Of a stretch of DNA of 25,497 nt, positions 1 through 7,287 are shown one piece after another. How positions within the stretch are numbered: the first letter of the stretch is position 1; every line of letters starts with the position of its first letter. The notes under the pieces are model-generated. The model saw nothing but the letters and a program-made list of their open reading frames with translations, did no database searches and was not told where the DNA came from. The position numbers and the translations under genes are program-made. The DNA comes from an uncultured bacterium (GTDB taxonomy: Bacteria; Actinomycetota; Coriobacteriia; Coriobacteriales; Coriobacteriaceae), in NCBI GenBank assembly GCA_905215275.1, contig CAJMPE010000007.1, positions 1 to 25,497 on the forward strand, given 5' to 3'.

Positions 1-498
1 GTAGATGGTGAACTGACCGGTGTAGCCCAGCAGGTCAGCGTCCTCGCGCAGCATGCGCACGCACATGGCGTGGAAGGTGCACACCCACATGCCGCGAGTG
101 CCACTGGGGATGAGCGCTGCCAGACGCTCGCGCATCTCGGCCGCGGCCTTGTTGGTAAACGTGATGGCAAGAACCTGCCAAGGCTTAACGCCCAGGTCGC
201 CAAGCATGTGCGCGATGCGGAAGGTCAAGACGCGGGTCTTGCCCGAGCCAGCACCGGCGAGCACCAGCAGCGGGCCCTCGGTGGTCAGGACCGCCTCGCG
301 CTGAGCGGGATTAAGGCTGTCGATGTCGACGAGCGGCTTGGCGGGTTTGGGCGCCGGAGCCGGGGCGTCGTAGATGTCGAGCGGAACGAGCTCGGGTTCC
401 GGCGCGGCGGGGGCGGTGTACGCATCGAGCGGCACGGGTTCCGGCGCGGGCGGCACGGGTACCGCAGTGTTCTTTTCCCAGGGCAGGGGCTGGGTCAT
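1..498 (-). CDS. pcrA: UvrD/PcrA-type ATP-dependent DNA helicase, N-terminal part (cut by window edge)
   Basis: This is the first 166 codons of a superfamily 1A 3'-5' DNA helicase used in nucleotide-excision repair and replication-fork rescue. The reading frame stays open to base 1. The start is ATG at 498-496, preceded by a GAGGAG ribosome binding site. Visible motifs are the Q-motif LNPAQREAV (about residues 62-70), Walker A AGAGSGKT (81-88), motif Ia with ITFTNKAAAEMRERL, and motif Ib TFHAMCVRMLR. These match the UvrD/PcrA/Rep order. The first ~55 residues are a Pro/Ala-rich extension not usual for the family. It contains two copies of a PEP..VPLD.Y.AP motif (about 19-30 and 33-46). PcrA versus another UvrD paralogue cannot be decided without the C-terminal half. 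Confidence 0.9.
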   Translation of the reverse strand, partial: MTQPLPWEKNTAVPVPPAPEPVPLDAYTAPAAPEPELVPLDIYDAPAPAPKPAKPLVDIDSLNPAQREAVLTTEGPLLVLAGAGSGKTRVLTFRIAHMLGDLGVKPWQVLAITFTNKAAAEMRERLAALIPSGTRGMWVCTFHAMCVRMLREDADLLGYTGQFTIY

Positions 499-559
499 GG
501 GCGACTCCTCATCTGACGGACGGCGCGCCTGCGGGCAGCGCCATAGTTTGAGCCGTACC

Positions 560-565
560 AGTATA
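560..565 (-). promoter_or_regulatory. Candidate -10 box (TATACT) for the helicase gene
   Basis: On the minus strand TATACT lies about 60 nt upstream of the helicase ATG. The best -35 candidate (TTGCGT) is at 19-bp spacing, so this is only a plausible promoter. Apart from this box and the uppP terminator, I see nothing in the 333-bp gap 499-831. Confidence 0.35.
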
Positions 566-746
566 CCGAGCCGCGCGGACACCGACGCAAATCACACCGC
601 GACTCCGTGCGCCGCCGTCAGGCCCACCCCAGCGAATTTGGTGCAATGGGGTCAGGTTAGTCTGCACCAATCAATTGACAATCACGAAACCGCCGATGTC
701 ATGGCAGCAGCAGCGAGCGGTGGCCAGGGCGAACAAATTGGCATGA

Positions 747-787
747 AAAGAGGGTGGCATAGACCTTTTGGTCATGCCGCCCTCTTT
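747..787 (-). terminator. Long hairpin terminator downstream of uppP
   Basis: An 18-bp stem with one bulged A (761) and a TTTT loop: left arm 747-765, right arm 770-787. A-rich and T-rich stem bases at the ends give a short U-run when read leftward. It lies 45 nt after the uppP stop codon, so it most likely ends the uppP transcript before the helicase promoter region. Confidence 0.7.
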
Positions 788-831
788 GAATGACAAGTTG
801 TCGCTCTGGCCGCCACGCAGCGTCAACCAAG

Positions 832-1812
832 TTACAGGCCGAGCATCGGCTCCAGGACAAAGAAGTACGCGAGCACCACGATGCCCAGGATGATGCGGTA
901 AACACCGAAGCACTTAAAGTCGTGACGGCGGACGAAACCCATGAGCCACTTGATGGCGATGAGCGAAACCACAAAGGCCACAACACAGCCCACGCCCAAG
1001 ATTGCGACCTCGTTGGCGCCGAACGTACCGCCCTTGATGAAGTACTTGACCAGTTTGAGCGCACTCGCGCCAAACATGACAGGGATGGCCAGGAAGAACG
1101 TAAACTTGGACGCCACCGAACGCGTGCAGCCCAAAAGCAGGCCACCGATGATGGTAGAACCGGAACGAGACGTACCAGGCACCAGCGAAAGCACCTGGAA
1201 GCAGCCGATACCCAGCGCAGTCTTCCAACTCAGGTCCTCGAGCGTGGCGATGGAGCCAAAGTCCAAATTCTCGTCATCGTCCTCATCCTCAGCGGTAGCC
1301 GCGGCGGGCGCCGCAAAGTGCGCACCGGCGGGACGTCCGCCCGCCACCACAGCACGCGAACCAAACGAACCGGCAACGGCCATTTCCTCGCGCTTGTTCG
1401 CGCGCCAGTTCTCAATCACGATAAACAGCACGCCGTACACAATGAGCGCCAGCGCCACGACGGGAGCATTGTAGAAATGCTCCTCCATCCAGTCGTTGAG
1501 CGGCAGACCGATCGCCGCGGCGGGAATGCAGCCGAGCACAATCTTGCCCCACAGCACCCAGGTGTCGCGACGGCCCTCCTTGCCCTTGCTGGGCGAGAAC
1601 GGGTTGAGCTCATGGAAGAACAGGACGCAGACAGCCAGAATGGCGCCGAGCTGAATCACGACCAGGAACATATTCCAGAACGTCTCGCTCACGTTCATCT
1701 TGACGAACTCGTCCACCAAGATCATGTGACCGGTCGACGAAACAGGCAGCCATTCGGTGATGCCCTCGACCAGGCCCATGAAGGCAGATTTTAGAAGCTC
1801 GATGATATCCAA
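832..1812 (-). CDS. uppP: Undecaprenyl-diphosphatase (BacA/UppP) with an inserted acidic loop
   Basis: Integral membrane enzyme that removes a phosphate from undecaprenyl pyrophosphate, recycling the lipid carrier for peptidoglycan and other wall polymers and giving low-level bacitracin resistance. Both family signatures are present: EGITEWLPVSSTGH (residues 16-29) and PGTSRSGS (212-219), with the expected hydrophobic helices around them. I chose the TTG at 1812-1810 because it gives the usual family N-terminus (DIIELLKSAFMGLVEG) and has a GAGGGGG ribosome binding site upstream. The open frame runs on to 2130 but the extra residues look non-coding. The product is 326 residues, against about 270 for typical members. 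The excess is one insert at about residues 138-190, rich in Ala/Gly and then Asp/Glu, between the helix ending IVIENWRANK and the one starting LSWKTALGIG. Confidence 0.93.
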   Translation of the reverse strand: MDIIELLKSAFMGLVEGITEWLPVSSTGHMILVDEFVKMNVSETFWNMFLVVIQLGAILAVCVLFFHELNPFSPSKGKEGRRDTWVLWGKIVLGCIPAAAIGLPLNDWMEEHFYNAPVVALALIVYGVLFIVIENWRANKREEMAVAGSFGSRAVVAGGRPAGAHFAAPAAATAEDEDDDENLDFGSIATLEDLSWKTALGIGCFQVLSLVPGTSRSGSTIIGGLLLGCTRSVASKFTFFLAIPVMFGASALKLVKYFIKGGTFGANEVAILGVGCVVAFVVSLIAIKWLMGFVRRHDFKCFGVYRIILGIVVLAYFFVLEPMLGL

Positions 1813-1964
1813 AGGGACCCCCTCGTTAGACACCCGCCGATATTGTTCTGCGGACGGTGCGGGCGATGTCCCATTATCAACCGTTGGCGGCGCACCTGCG
1901 CCTACCCTTACCAAAAAACTCGCCCGTTCACAGAATTGCGAGCGGTCAAACCGAAATCCTTGGG

Positions 1965-1970
1965 TATAAC
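1965..1970 (+). promoter_or_regulatory. Candidate -10 box (TATAAC) for uspA
   Basis: TATAAC lies about 90 nt upstream of the uspA ATG. No -35 box at normal spacing is obvious (TTGCGA is 23 bp away), so this is weak. The 248-bp gap 1813-2060 separates two divergent genes, and both promoters must lie in it. Confidence 0.25.
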
Positions 1971-2060
1971 TGCAACAAGATAAAGTGTCCGGCGGCCAAC
2001 GCGCCCGCGCCCGCCCGACGCACGAGCCCCACGCCCGTGCGATAGACCAAGGAGGAAACC

Positions 2061-2498
2061 ATGAACGAGGGCTATACCAAGGTATTTGTTTCACTCGACG
2101 GTACTGAGCAGCAGGATTTTGTGCTCGCACGCGCCATCAAGGTCGCCGCGAACAACGGCGCTAAGCTGATCATCGGCCACGTCATCGACTCCACTGCGCT
2201 CGAGAGCGCCGGTTCCTATCCGGTCGACCTGGTCAACGGCTTGGAGGAGGCCTTTAACAACTCCATCGCCAAGCAACTCGAGGAGGCCAAGGCCAATCCC
2301 GACATTCCCGAGGTCGAGGTCATGATTCGTACCGGCCGCATTCGTGAGACGCTCAAGGATGAGATGCTCGACGTGGTCAAGCCCGATCTGGTGCTCTGCG
2401 GCGCCCGCGGCCTGTCCTCAATTAAGTACGCGCTACTGGGCTCGATTTCAACGTTCCTGCTGCGCAATACGGACTGCGACATTTTGGTCGTGAAGTAG
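2061..2498 (+). CDS. Universal stress protein, UspA family (ATP-binding type)
   Basis: Single-domain universal stress protein of 145 residues, the normal family length. The ATP-binding signature G-2x-G-9x-G-S is intact (G114, G117, G127, S128), and Asp13 sits at the nucleotide-contacting position after the first strand (VFVSLDG). This places it with the nucleotide-binding (MJ0577/UspFG-like) members rather than the non-binding UspA type. Such cytoplasmic proteins are usually dimers induced by growth arrest or energy stress; their exact role is unclear. The ATG has a very strong AAGGAGG site 5-6 nt upstream. The gene is monocistronic, facing away from uppP. Its stop codon is followed by a nested palindrome (2512-2604) and then a hairpin terminator (2647-2678). 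Confidence 0.92.
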   Translation: MNEGYTKVFVSLDGTEQQDFVLARAIKVAANNGAKLIIGHVIDSTALESAGSYPVDLVNGLEEAFNNSIAKQLEEAKANPDIPEVEVMIRTGRIRETLKDEMLDVVKPDLVLCGARGLSSIKYALLGSISTFLLRNTDCDILVVK

Positions 2499-2511
2499 CG
2501 TTGCTCCCACC

Positions 2512-2604
2512 GGCCGCGGGGCCTGCGGGGTTTCCACGAGCACGTCCTCGCCGCGTTGCGGCTGCGGGATGTGCCCTTAGGAAACCCCTCCCGGCCCCGC
2601 GGCC
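2512..2604. repeat. Nested palindrome (93 nt) directly downstream of uspA
   Basis: Four coaxial helices: GGCCGCGGGGCC at 2512-2523 pairs with 2593-2604 (12 bp), GGGGTTTCC at 2527-2535 with 2580-2588 (9 bp), GCAC at 2540-2543 with 2571-2574, and CCGC at 2551-2554 with 2558-2561. It begins 14 nt after the uspA stop. No U-run follows, so it is not a simple intrinsic terminator; that role is played by the hairpin at 2647-2678. Confidence 0.7.
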
Positions 2605-2646
2605 TTCGCAGCCTTACTTCAGCGAGTTGTCTGATAGAAAAATGGG

Positions 2647-2678
2647 CGTGCCGCCCCGGTTGGCGGCACGTTTTGTTT
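2647..2678 (+). terminator. Intrinsic terminator of uspA
   Basis: A perfect 9-bp stem CGTGCCGCC (2647-2655) / GGCGGCACG (2662-2670) with a 6-nt loop, followed by TTTTGTTT. The 3' arm plus U-tract is repeated directly at 2681-2698 without a matching 5' arm. Confidence 0.8.
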
Positions 2679-2719
2679 GAGGCGGCACGTTTTGTTTGGG
2701 CGGACGTCTGCCGCGTGCG

Positions 2720-3763
2720 TTACTCGAAATATTGGAACTTGTTGGTTGAGAAGGCGAATGTGACGACGAAGCCTTCGCCGGGCTCGGATGCCGCGGTGAC
2801 GTCGATGCCCATCTTGGAGCACAGGCGCGCCACCAGGTAGAGGCCGATGCCCGTTGCGCGCTTGGTGATGCGGCCGTTGTCGCCGGTAAAGCCCTTCTCG
2901 AACACGCGCGGCAGGTCGGCCGCGCTCACGCCACAGCCGTTGTCGGCAACGGTAAGCTCGATGCGCTCGCTTGCCAGGCCCTCGTCCAGCAACGCGCCCG
3001 AAAACGTGATCTTCGCACCATCCTCACGTGCGTATTTAATGCTGTTCTGAATGAGCTGGCCCAGAATAAACTCGAACCACTTCTCGTCGGTAAACACCTC
3101 AAAGTCGAGGTTCTCGCACACCGGGGCCACGTGCGCCGCGATGAGCTCACGCGCGTTGGCCTTGATCGCGCCCGTCACCAGGGTCTTAAGATCCCAGCGG
3201 CGAATCAGGTAGTCACGCTCCACGACTTCCGAGCGTGCATAGTACAGCGCCTGGTCGATATAGCGCTCCACGCGGGCAAGCTCGCGACCGAGGTCGTCTA
3301 CGCGCGACAGATCGTCTTCGCTGCCGTCCAGGTTTTCAAGAATCAGATGGGCTGCCGCCAGAGGCAACTTGGCCTCGTGGACCCAGCTTTCGATATAGTC
3401 GCGATAATCATCGGTCTGGCGCCGGCCTTCGGCAACCTCGTCGCAGGCAGCTTTGCCCACCCGGCGCAAGACCTCGTACTCGAGCTCGCCCTCGGCATAG
3501 GTCGGGCATTGCACCATCTCCTGCACCCATGCGGGACTCTCGAGTTCCTCTGCCGCGCGCTCCAACTGACGCAGAAAACGGCGACGGCGAGCGTACTCGA
3601 TCACGATGCCGAGCATACCGAAAATAAAGGACACGCCAACCGCCACGACCACGATAGAAACGGGTGCGCCGGCGACCGTCAGCACAAAGCAGCTCAGCAG
3701 CACGCCGCAGGTCCACACGGCGACGGGAAGCAGCGCATCTTTAAAGAACTTGCCAAACGACAT
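2720..3763 (-). CDS. Two-component sensor histidine kinase, intramembrane-sensing (BceS/GraS-like) type
   Basis: Membrane kinase of 347 residues. Two transmembrane helices (about 11-31 and 34-57) are joined by only a few residues, so there is no extracellular sensor domain. This is the layout of BceS/GraS-type intramembrane-sensing kinases, which usually respond to cell-wall antibiotics through a partner ABC transporter. The phospho-acceptor is His129 in WVHEAKLP. The ATPase domain shows the N box (QNSIKYA, N240), G1 (DNGCG, 274-278), F box (FEKGF, 288-292) and G2 (TGIGLYL, 304-310), so the enzyme looks active. It lies 9 nt downstream of its regulator gene and is surely co-transcribed with it. 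No transporter gene adjoins the pair. The ligand is unknown; the BceS-like assignment rests on architecture and the HExKxP motif. Confidence 0.9.
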   Translation of the reverse strand: MSFGKFFKDALLPVAVWTCGVLLSCFVLTVAGAPVSIVVVAVGVSFIFGMLGIVIEYARRRRFLRQLERAAEELESPAWVQEMVQCPTYAEGELEYEVLRRVGKAACDEVAEGRRQTDDYRDYIESWVHEAKLPLAAAHLILENLDGSEDDLSRVDDLGRELARVERYIDQALYYARSEVVERDYLIRRWDLKTLVTGAIKANARELIAAHVAPVCENLDFEVFTDEKWFEFILGQLIQNSIKYAREDGAKITFSGALLDEGLASERIELTVADNGCGVSAADLPRVFEKGFTGDNGRITKRATGIGLYLVARLCSKMGIDVTAASEPGEGFVVTFAFSTNKFQYFE

Positions 3764-3772
3764 AGCCGGCCC

Positions 3773-4444
3773 CTAGACCGAATAGCCTTGGCCGCGGTGC
3801 GTCGTCAAATACCCCTTGATGCCGATTTTTTCGAGCGTGGTGCGCAGGCGGTTGATGTTGACGGTAAGCGTGTTGTCGTCCACGAAGGCGTCGGAGTCCC
3901 ACAGGTCCTGCATGATGGCCGGACGCGAGACGATCTTGCCCGCGCGACCCAAGAGCAGCGAAAGGATACGCAGCTCGTTTTTGGTGAGCTCGGTACTGTC
4001 GCCGGTTGCCGTATTGGTGACCATGGAGCGGGCGAGGTCGAGCTCCAATCCCTTGTGGACGAGCGTGCTGCGCTCGCCTGCCGCCGCGGTGCGACGCAGC
4101 AAGGCATTGATGCGCGCCACGAGCACACGGGCGCTGTAGGGCTTGGGAACAAAGTCGTCCGCGCCGAGCGTCATGGCCATGACCTCGTCGATCTCGGTCG
4201 TGCGCGACGTGAGGACGATGATGGGGACCTCGGATTCGCGGCGAACCTCGTGGCAGATATGCTGGCCGTCCTTGACGGGAAGCGTGAGGTCGAGCAGCAC
4301 CAGGTCGGGCGCGGCGGCGAGAATATCGCGCGAGACATGCTCAAACGATTCGCAGGCCTCGACCTCAAAACCGGCACGCGCCAAAATGTCGGCGAGCTCG
4401 CGACGGATGGGCTCGTCGTCCTCAACGATATAGATCAGCGCCAT
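3773..4444 (-). CDS. Two-component response regulator, OmpR/PhoB family (BceR-like)
   Basis: DNA-binding partner of the downstream kinase, 223 residues. The N-terminal receiver has the acidic pair D9/D10, phospho-acceptor D52 (LVLLDLTLP), the T/S position at 79-80 and K101 (PKPY). The C-terminal winged helix (about 130-223) ends in the typical YLTTHRGQGYSV hairpin. The start is the ATG at 4444-4442, which has a GAGGGGAG site upstream; the frame is open to 4567 but nothing supports a longer protein. It is first in a two-gene operon. CATAAT at 4478-4483 (minus strand) could be its -10 box. Known BceR-like regulators control antibiotic-detoxification ABC transporters, but targets cannot be read from this window. 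Confidence 0.92.
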   Translation of the reverse strand: MALIYIVEDDEPIRRELADILARAGFEVEACESFEHVSRDILAAAPDLVLLDLTLPVKDGQHICHEVRRESEVPIIVLTSRTTEIDEVMAMTLGADDFVPKPYSARVLVARINALLRRTAAAGERSTLVHKGLELDLARSMVTNTATGDSTELTKNELRILSLLLGRAGKIVSRPAIMQDLWDSDAFVDDNTLTVNINRLRTTLEKIGIKGYLTTHRGQGYSV

Positions 4445-4622
4445 GGATTCCGCTCCCCTCTTGGTTGTCTTGCCACCATTATGGCCGCGAAACTGCAGGT
4501 GTGCACCGCGCGCGGTACCAAGGTGACAGAACTGTTCGCGAGCGGGGGCGTTTTGTCCGCCTCGCACTCGCAGCGGTGGCGGGGACCAACATGATTCTTA
4601 ATCCCCGTCCCAGAAAAATCAT

Positions 4623-5330
4623 TTAGCGGCGGGCACAGAGCTTTTCGTAGCCTTCGGCGAAGAAGGCGACCGTGGCGGCGTCGGCGTCGGCGGCGTCCGT
4701 CTCGGTTGCGGGGACCACGCCGTGCTCGTCGCTCACTAGGAACAGCGCGCCCTTAAGCTGCGCGGGAATATCTACGCGCGTGACCGGGATGCCCTTGGTC
4801 TGGGCCAGCTGCTCGATGAGCGTCGCCGTGCCGCACAGGCACTCGTCCGCCGGCGCCACAAAGGCCAGCTCACCGTCGTTGACGGCAGCGAGCAGCTCGG
4901 GCGCCACGCCGGTTTCGTCGGCCTCGGAGCGGGCCTCGGCGGAGCGGGCACGTAGCGCCTTGGCCGACGTATCGGTTAGCGGCTCGTACTCCCCCACCGT
5001 CATGGCGGCGTTGCCGTTAACGTCGATCACCAGCATGAGCACACCGTCGTGGGCGGTGTAATCGCCCTCGGCAAGTGACCACTCAACGTGCTGCTTGGCC
5101 CAACTGAGCATGTTATGGGTAAGCGGCTCGCCCTGCACCAGACGCTCGGACAGTGCGCGGATGTGACGGTTGAGCATGGGCACCTTTTTGTTGGACATAC
5201 GCCAACGGCAGATGAGCGCGGGCTTGTCGAGCGTGAACTTCTCGACCGCCTCCTGATTGGCGCAAAAGTCCTCGTACGCACGCTGATCCTCGGCATTGCC
5301 AAACAGCTCGGCATCATCAATCTGGGGCAT
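4623..5330 (-). CDS. Hypothetical protein, unrecognised family
   Basis: I do not recognise this 235-residue soluble protein. It is acidic and Ala-rich, with no signal peptide or membrane segment. The N-terminal half has a Trp/Arg/Lys-containing block (about 37-90, including ICRWRMSNKKVPMLNRHI). A middle segment resembles an alpha/beta fold (GVLMLVIDVNGNAAMTVGEYEPL). The C-terminal part (about 155-235) has alternating strands and helices ending AATVAFFAEGYEKLCARR. Codon use matches its neighbours, so it is probably a resident gene. I prefer the ATG at 5330 (AAAGG site 7 nt upstream); an ATG at 5354 with GAGGA only 4 nt away would add MTNTKGTT. It stands alone, downstream of the purH terminator. 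Confidence 0.75.
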   Translation of the reverse strand: MPQIDDAELFGNAEDQRAYEDFCANQEAVEKFTLDKPALICRWRMSNKKVPMLNRHIRALSERLVQGEPLTHNMLSWAKQHVEWSLAEGDYTAHDGVLMLVIDVNGNAAMTVGEYEPLTDTSAKALRARSAEARSEADETGVAPELLAAVNDGELAFVAPADECLCGTATLIEQLAQTKGIPVTRVDIPAQLKGALFLVSDEHGVVPATETDAADADAATVAFFAEGYEKLCARR

Positions 5331-5371
5331 GGTTGTACCTTTCGTGTTAGTCATTCCGTCCTCTTATACCA

Positions 5372-5406
5372 AAAAGACGGCCCTCCAAACGGAGCAGCCG
5401 TCTTTT
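5372..5406 (-). terminator. Hairpin terminator, probably ending the purH transcript
   Basis: Outer stem AAAAGACGGC (5372-5381) / GCCGTCTTTT (5397-5406) with inner CTCC/GGAG (5383-5386/5391-5394). Read leftward it ends in TTTTT, as expected for purH, whose stop is 200 nt upstream. It is nearly symmetric and could also work rightward. GGTATAAG, a possible -10 for the next gene, follows directly. Confidence 0.7.
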
Positions 5407-5491
5407 GCAGAGATTATTTTGGAAGCGAGGCAAGTCCAAGGGACGAGATAACATCCCATCCTTCCCAGTCAACCTAACAGGTCGGCGAGGG

Positions 5492-5584
5492 TTGCCCAGA
5501 TGCCGCAGATTGCCGTGAAAGAGGAGCGACGCGTACTTGGGTACGCGAGCGACGAATGAACGGCAAGGTGCGGTGGCTGGGCAA
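5492..5584. repeat. Nested four-helix palindrome (93 nt) in the purH 3' untranslated region
   Basis: Four perfect helices share one axis: TTGCCCAG 5492-5499 with 5577-5584 (8 bp); GCCGCA 5502-5507 with 5569-5574 (6 bp, one G-T pair); TTGCCGT 5510-5516 with 5560-5566 (7 bp); and CGCGTAC 5530-5536 with 5541-5547 (7 bp, loop TTGG). The helices are separated by symmetric 2x2, 2x2 and 13x12 internal loops. It starts 21 nt past the purH stop (minus strand). No U-run adjoins it, so it resembles a structured RNA or a REP/BIME-like element rather than a terminator. Confidence 0.8.
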
Positions 5585-5605
5585 GCCGCAGCGCCACCTC
5601 CCTAC

Positions 5606-7213
5606 TTAGTGGCGGAAGTGGCGGGCGCCCGTAAAGACCATAGCAATACCATGCTCGTTGCAGGCCTGGACGCTCTCGTCGTCGCGCTTGGAGCCGCCGG
5701 GCTGGATGATGCAGGTCACGCCGTGTGCAGCAAGCACGTCGACGTTGTCGCGGAACGGGAAGAATGCGTCGCTTGCGCAGGCAAAGCCGCCCTTCTCCAC
5801 GCCCTCGCGCTCGCAGAAGTCCTCGGCACGCTCGCAGGCCAACAGTGCAGAATCCACGCGGTTGGGCTGACCCGGGCCCATGCCAATGCCGGCCTTGCCC
5901 TTGGAGACCAGGATGGCGTTGGACTTAACGCCCTTGCAGACCTTCCAGGCAAACTCGAGCTCGGCCATCTCGGCGTCGGTGGGCTTGCGGTCGGTGGGGA
6001 ACGTAAAGGTCGCGGGATCCTCGGTCACGCGGTCGACTTCCTGCACCAGCATGCCGCCGTCGATAGAGCGCAGCTCCACCTGGGCGCCATGGTCCACGCC
6101 GCCGGTCGCCAACACGCGCAGGTTGGGGCGCTTGGCCATGCGCTCGAGCGCCTCGGCAGTGTAGCTCGGGGCGATGATGACCTCGACAAACTGCTTGTTC
6201 TGATCGGCGAAGTGCTCAACCAGCTCATAGGGAACCTCGCGGTTGCAGGCGATGATGCCGCCGAAAGCGCTCTTGGGATCGCAGGCGAAGGCGCGGTCGT
6301 AGGCAGCCGTAATATCCTCGGCAACGGCGGAACCGCAGGGGTTCTGGTGCTTGAGGATCACGCAGGCGGGCTCGTCGAACTCGCGGACCAGGTTCCAAGC
6401 GGCGTCGGCATCCAGATAGTTGTTGTAGCTGAGCGGCTTGCCCTGGATCTGCTCGGAGCCCACGAGCGGGAACTGCGAGCTCGCGGTGTTCTCGCAGCCC
6501 TCGGCAAAGCGATAGACCGTGGCCTTCTGCTGCGGGTTCTCGCCATAGCGCAGGTCGTCGACCTTCTCCAGCGAGATCTCGAGCTTGGCAGAGGTATCCG
6601 CCACGTCGCTTGCCTGGGCGGCGAGCCAACGGGAGATAGCCGTGTCGTAGGCGGCGGTGGTCTGGTAGACCTTCACCTGCAGGCGACGACGGGTGGAAAG
6701 CGTGGTGCAGCCACCGGTCTCGTGCATCTCGGCCAGGACGGCATCATAGTCGGCCGGGTCGGAAATGACGGTAACGCTCGCGGCGTTCTTAGCGGCAGAG
6801 CGCAGCATGGAGGGGCCACCGATGTCGATGTGCTCGATGGCATCCGCGAAGGTGACCTCGGGGTTGGCGACGGTCTTCTCGAACTCGTACAGGTTGACGA
6901 CCACCAGGTCGATCAGCTTAATGCCGTGCTGAGCGGCCTCCTGCATGTGCTGCTCGGAATCGCGACGGGCAAGCAGCGCGCCGTGAACCTTGGGATGCAG
7001 CGTCTTGACGCGGCCGTCCATCATCTCGGGATAGCCCGTGAACTCCTCGATGGGGGTTACGGGAACGCCCGCGTCCTCGATGGCACGAGCCGTGCCGCCC
7101 GTAGAGATGATCTCGACGCCAAAGTCGTCAACCAGCGTCCGTGCGAAATCGACGACGCCCGTCTTATCGGTAACCGAGATCAACGCGCGTGCGATCTTCA
7201 CATCAGATCCCAT
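5606..7213 (-). CDS. purH: Bifunctional AICAR transformylase / IMP cyclohydrolase
   Basis: Catalyses the last two steps of de novo purine synthesis: formylation of AICAR with 10-formyl-THF, then ring closure of FAICAR to IMP. Length is 535 residues, normal for PurH. The N-terminal cyclohydrolase (about 1-200, MGS-like fold) shows STGGTARAI (37-45) and DGRVKTLHPKVHGALL (66-81). The transformylase shows YGENPQQ (223-229), GKPLSYNNYLDADAA (258-272), the catalytic Lys-His pair in KHQNPCG (K288/H289), and DPKSAFGGI just after. The ATG at 7213 has an AGGAGG site. No other pur gene lies in the window, so it is not in a pur operon here. The 3' side carries the 93-nt palindrome and then a terminator. 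Confidence 0.97.
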   Translation of the reverse strand: MGSDVKIARALISVTDKTGVVDFARTLVDDFGVEIISTGGTARAIEDAGVPVTPIEEFTGYPEMMDGRVKTLHPKVHGALLARRDSEQHMQEAAQHGIKLIDLVVVNLYEFEKTVANPEVTFADAIEHIDIGGPSMLRSAAKNAASVTVISDPADYDAVLAEMHETGGCTTLSTRRRLQVKVYQTTAAYDTAISRWLAAQASDVADTSAKLEISLEKVDDLRYGENPQQKATVYRFAEGCENTASSQFPLVGSEQIQGKPLSYNNYLDADAAWNLVREFDEPACVILKHQNPCGSAVAEDITAAYDRAFACDPKSAFGGIIACNREVPYELVEHFADQNKQFVEVIIAPSYTAEALERMAKRPNLRVLATGGVDHGAQVELRSIDGGMLVQEVDRVTEDPATFTFPTDRKPTDAEMAELEFAWKVCKGVKSNAILVSKGKAGIGMGPGQPNRVDSALLACERAEDFCEREGVEKGGFACASDAFFPFRDNVDVLAAHGVTCIIQPGGSKRDDESVQACNEHGIAMVFTGARHFRH

Positions 7214-7287
7214 GCAGTCCTCCTGTCTGGTACGCCGCCGTGCTCTGTGAGTCGGTGATACGTCGATCTGCAGCGCTCGCGCAGCGG

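Noticed and set aside
3131..4594. 487-codon plus-strand frame opposite the two-component genes
   Set aside because: Spans two well-supported genes on the other strand; rich in Arg/Gln/His and without family motifs, as expected for a shadow frame.
4570..4622. GGGGA/TCCCC dyad downstream of the unrecognised gene as a terminator
   Set aside because: Only about 6 bp with a 17-nt loop and no U-run; not called.
5537..7258. 573-codon open frame on the plus strand opposite purH
   Set aside because: Antisense shadow of a clear purH gene in GC-rich DNA; the translation is Gly/Ala/Val/Leu-rich without domains, and no ribosome binding site was seen.
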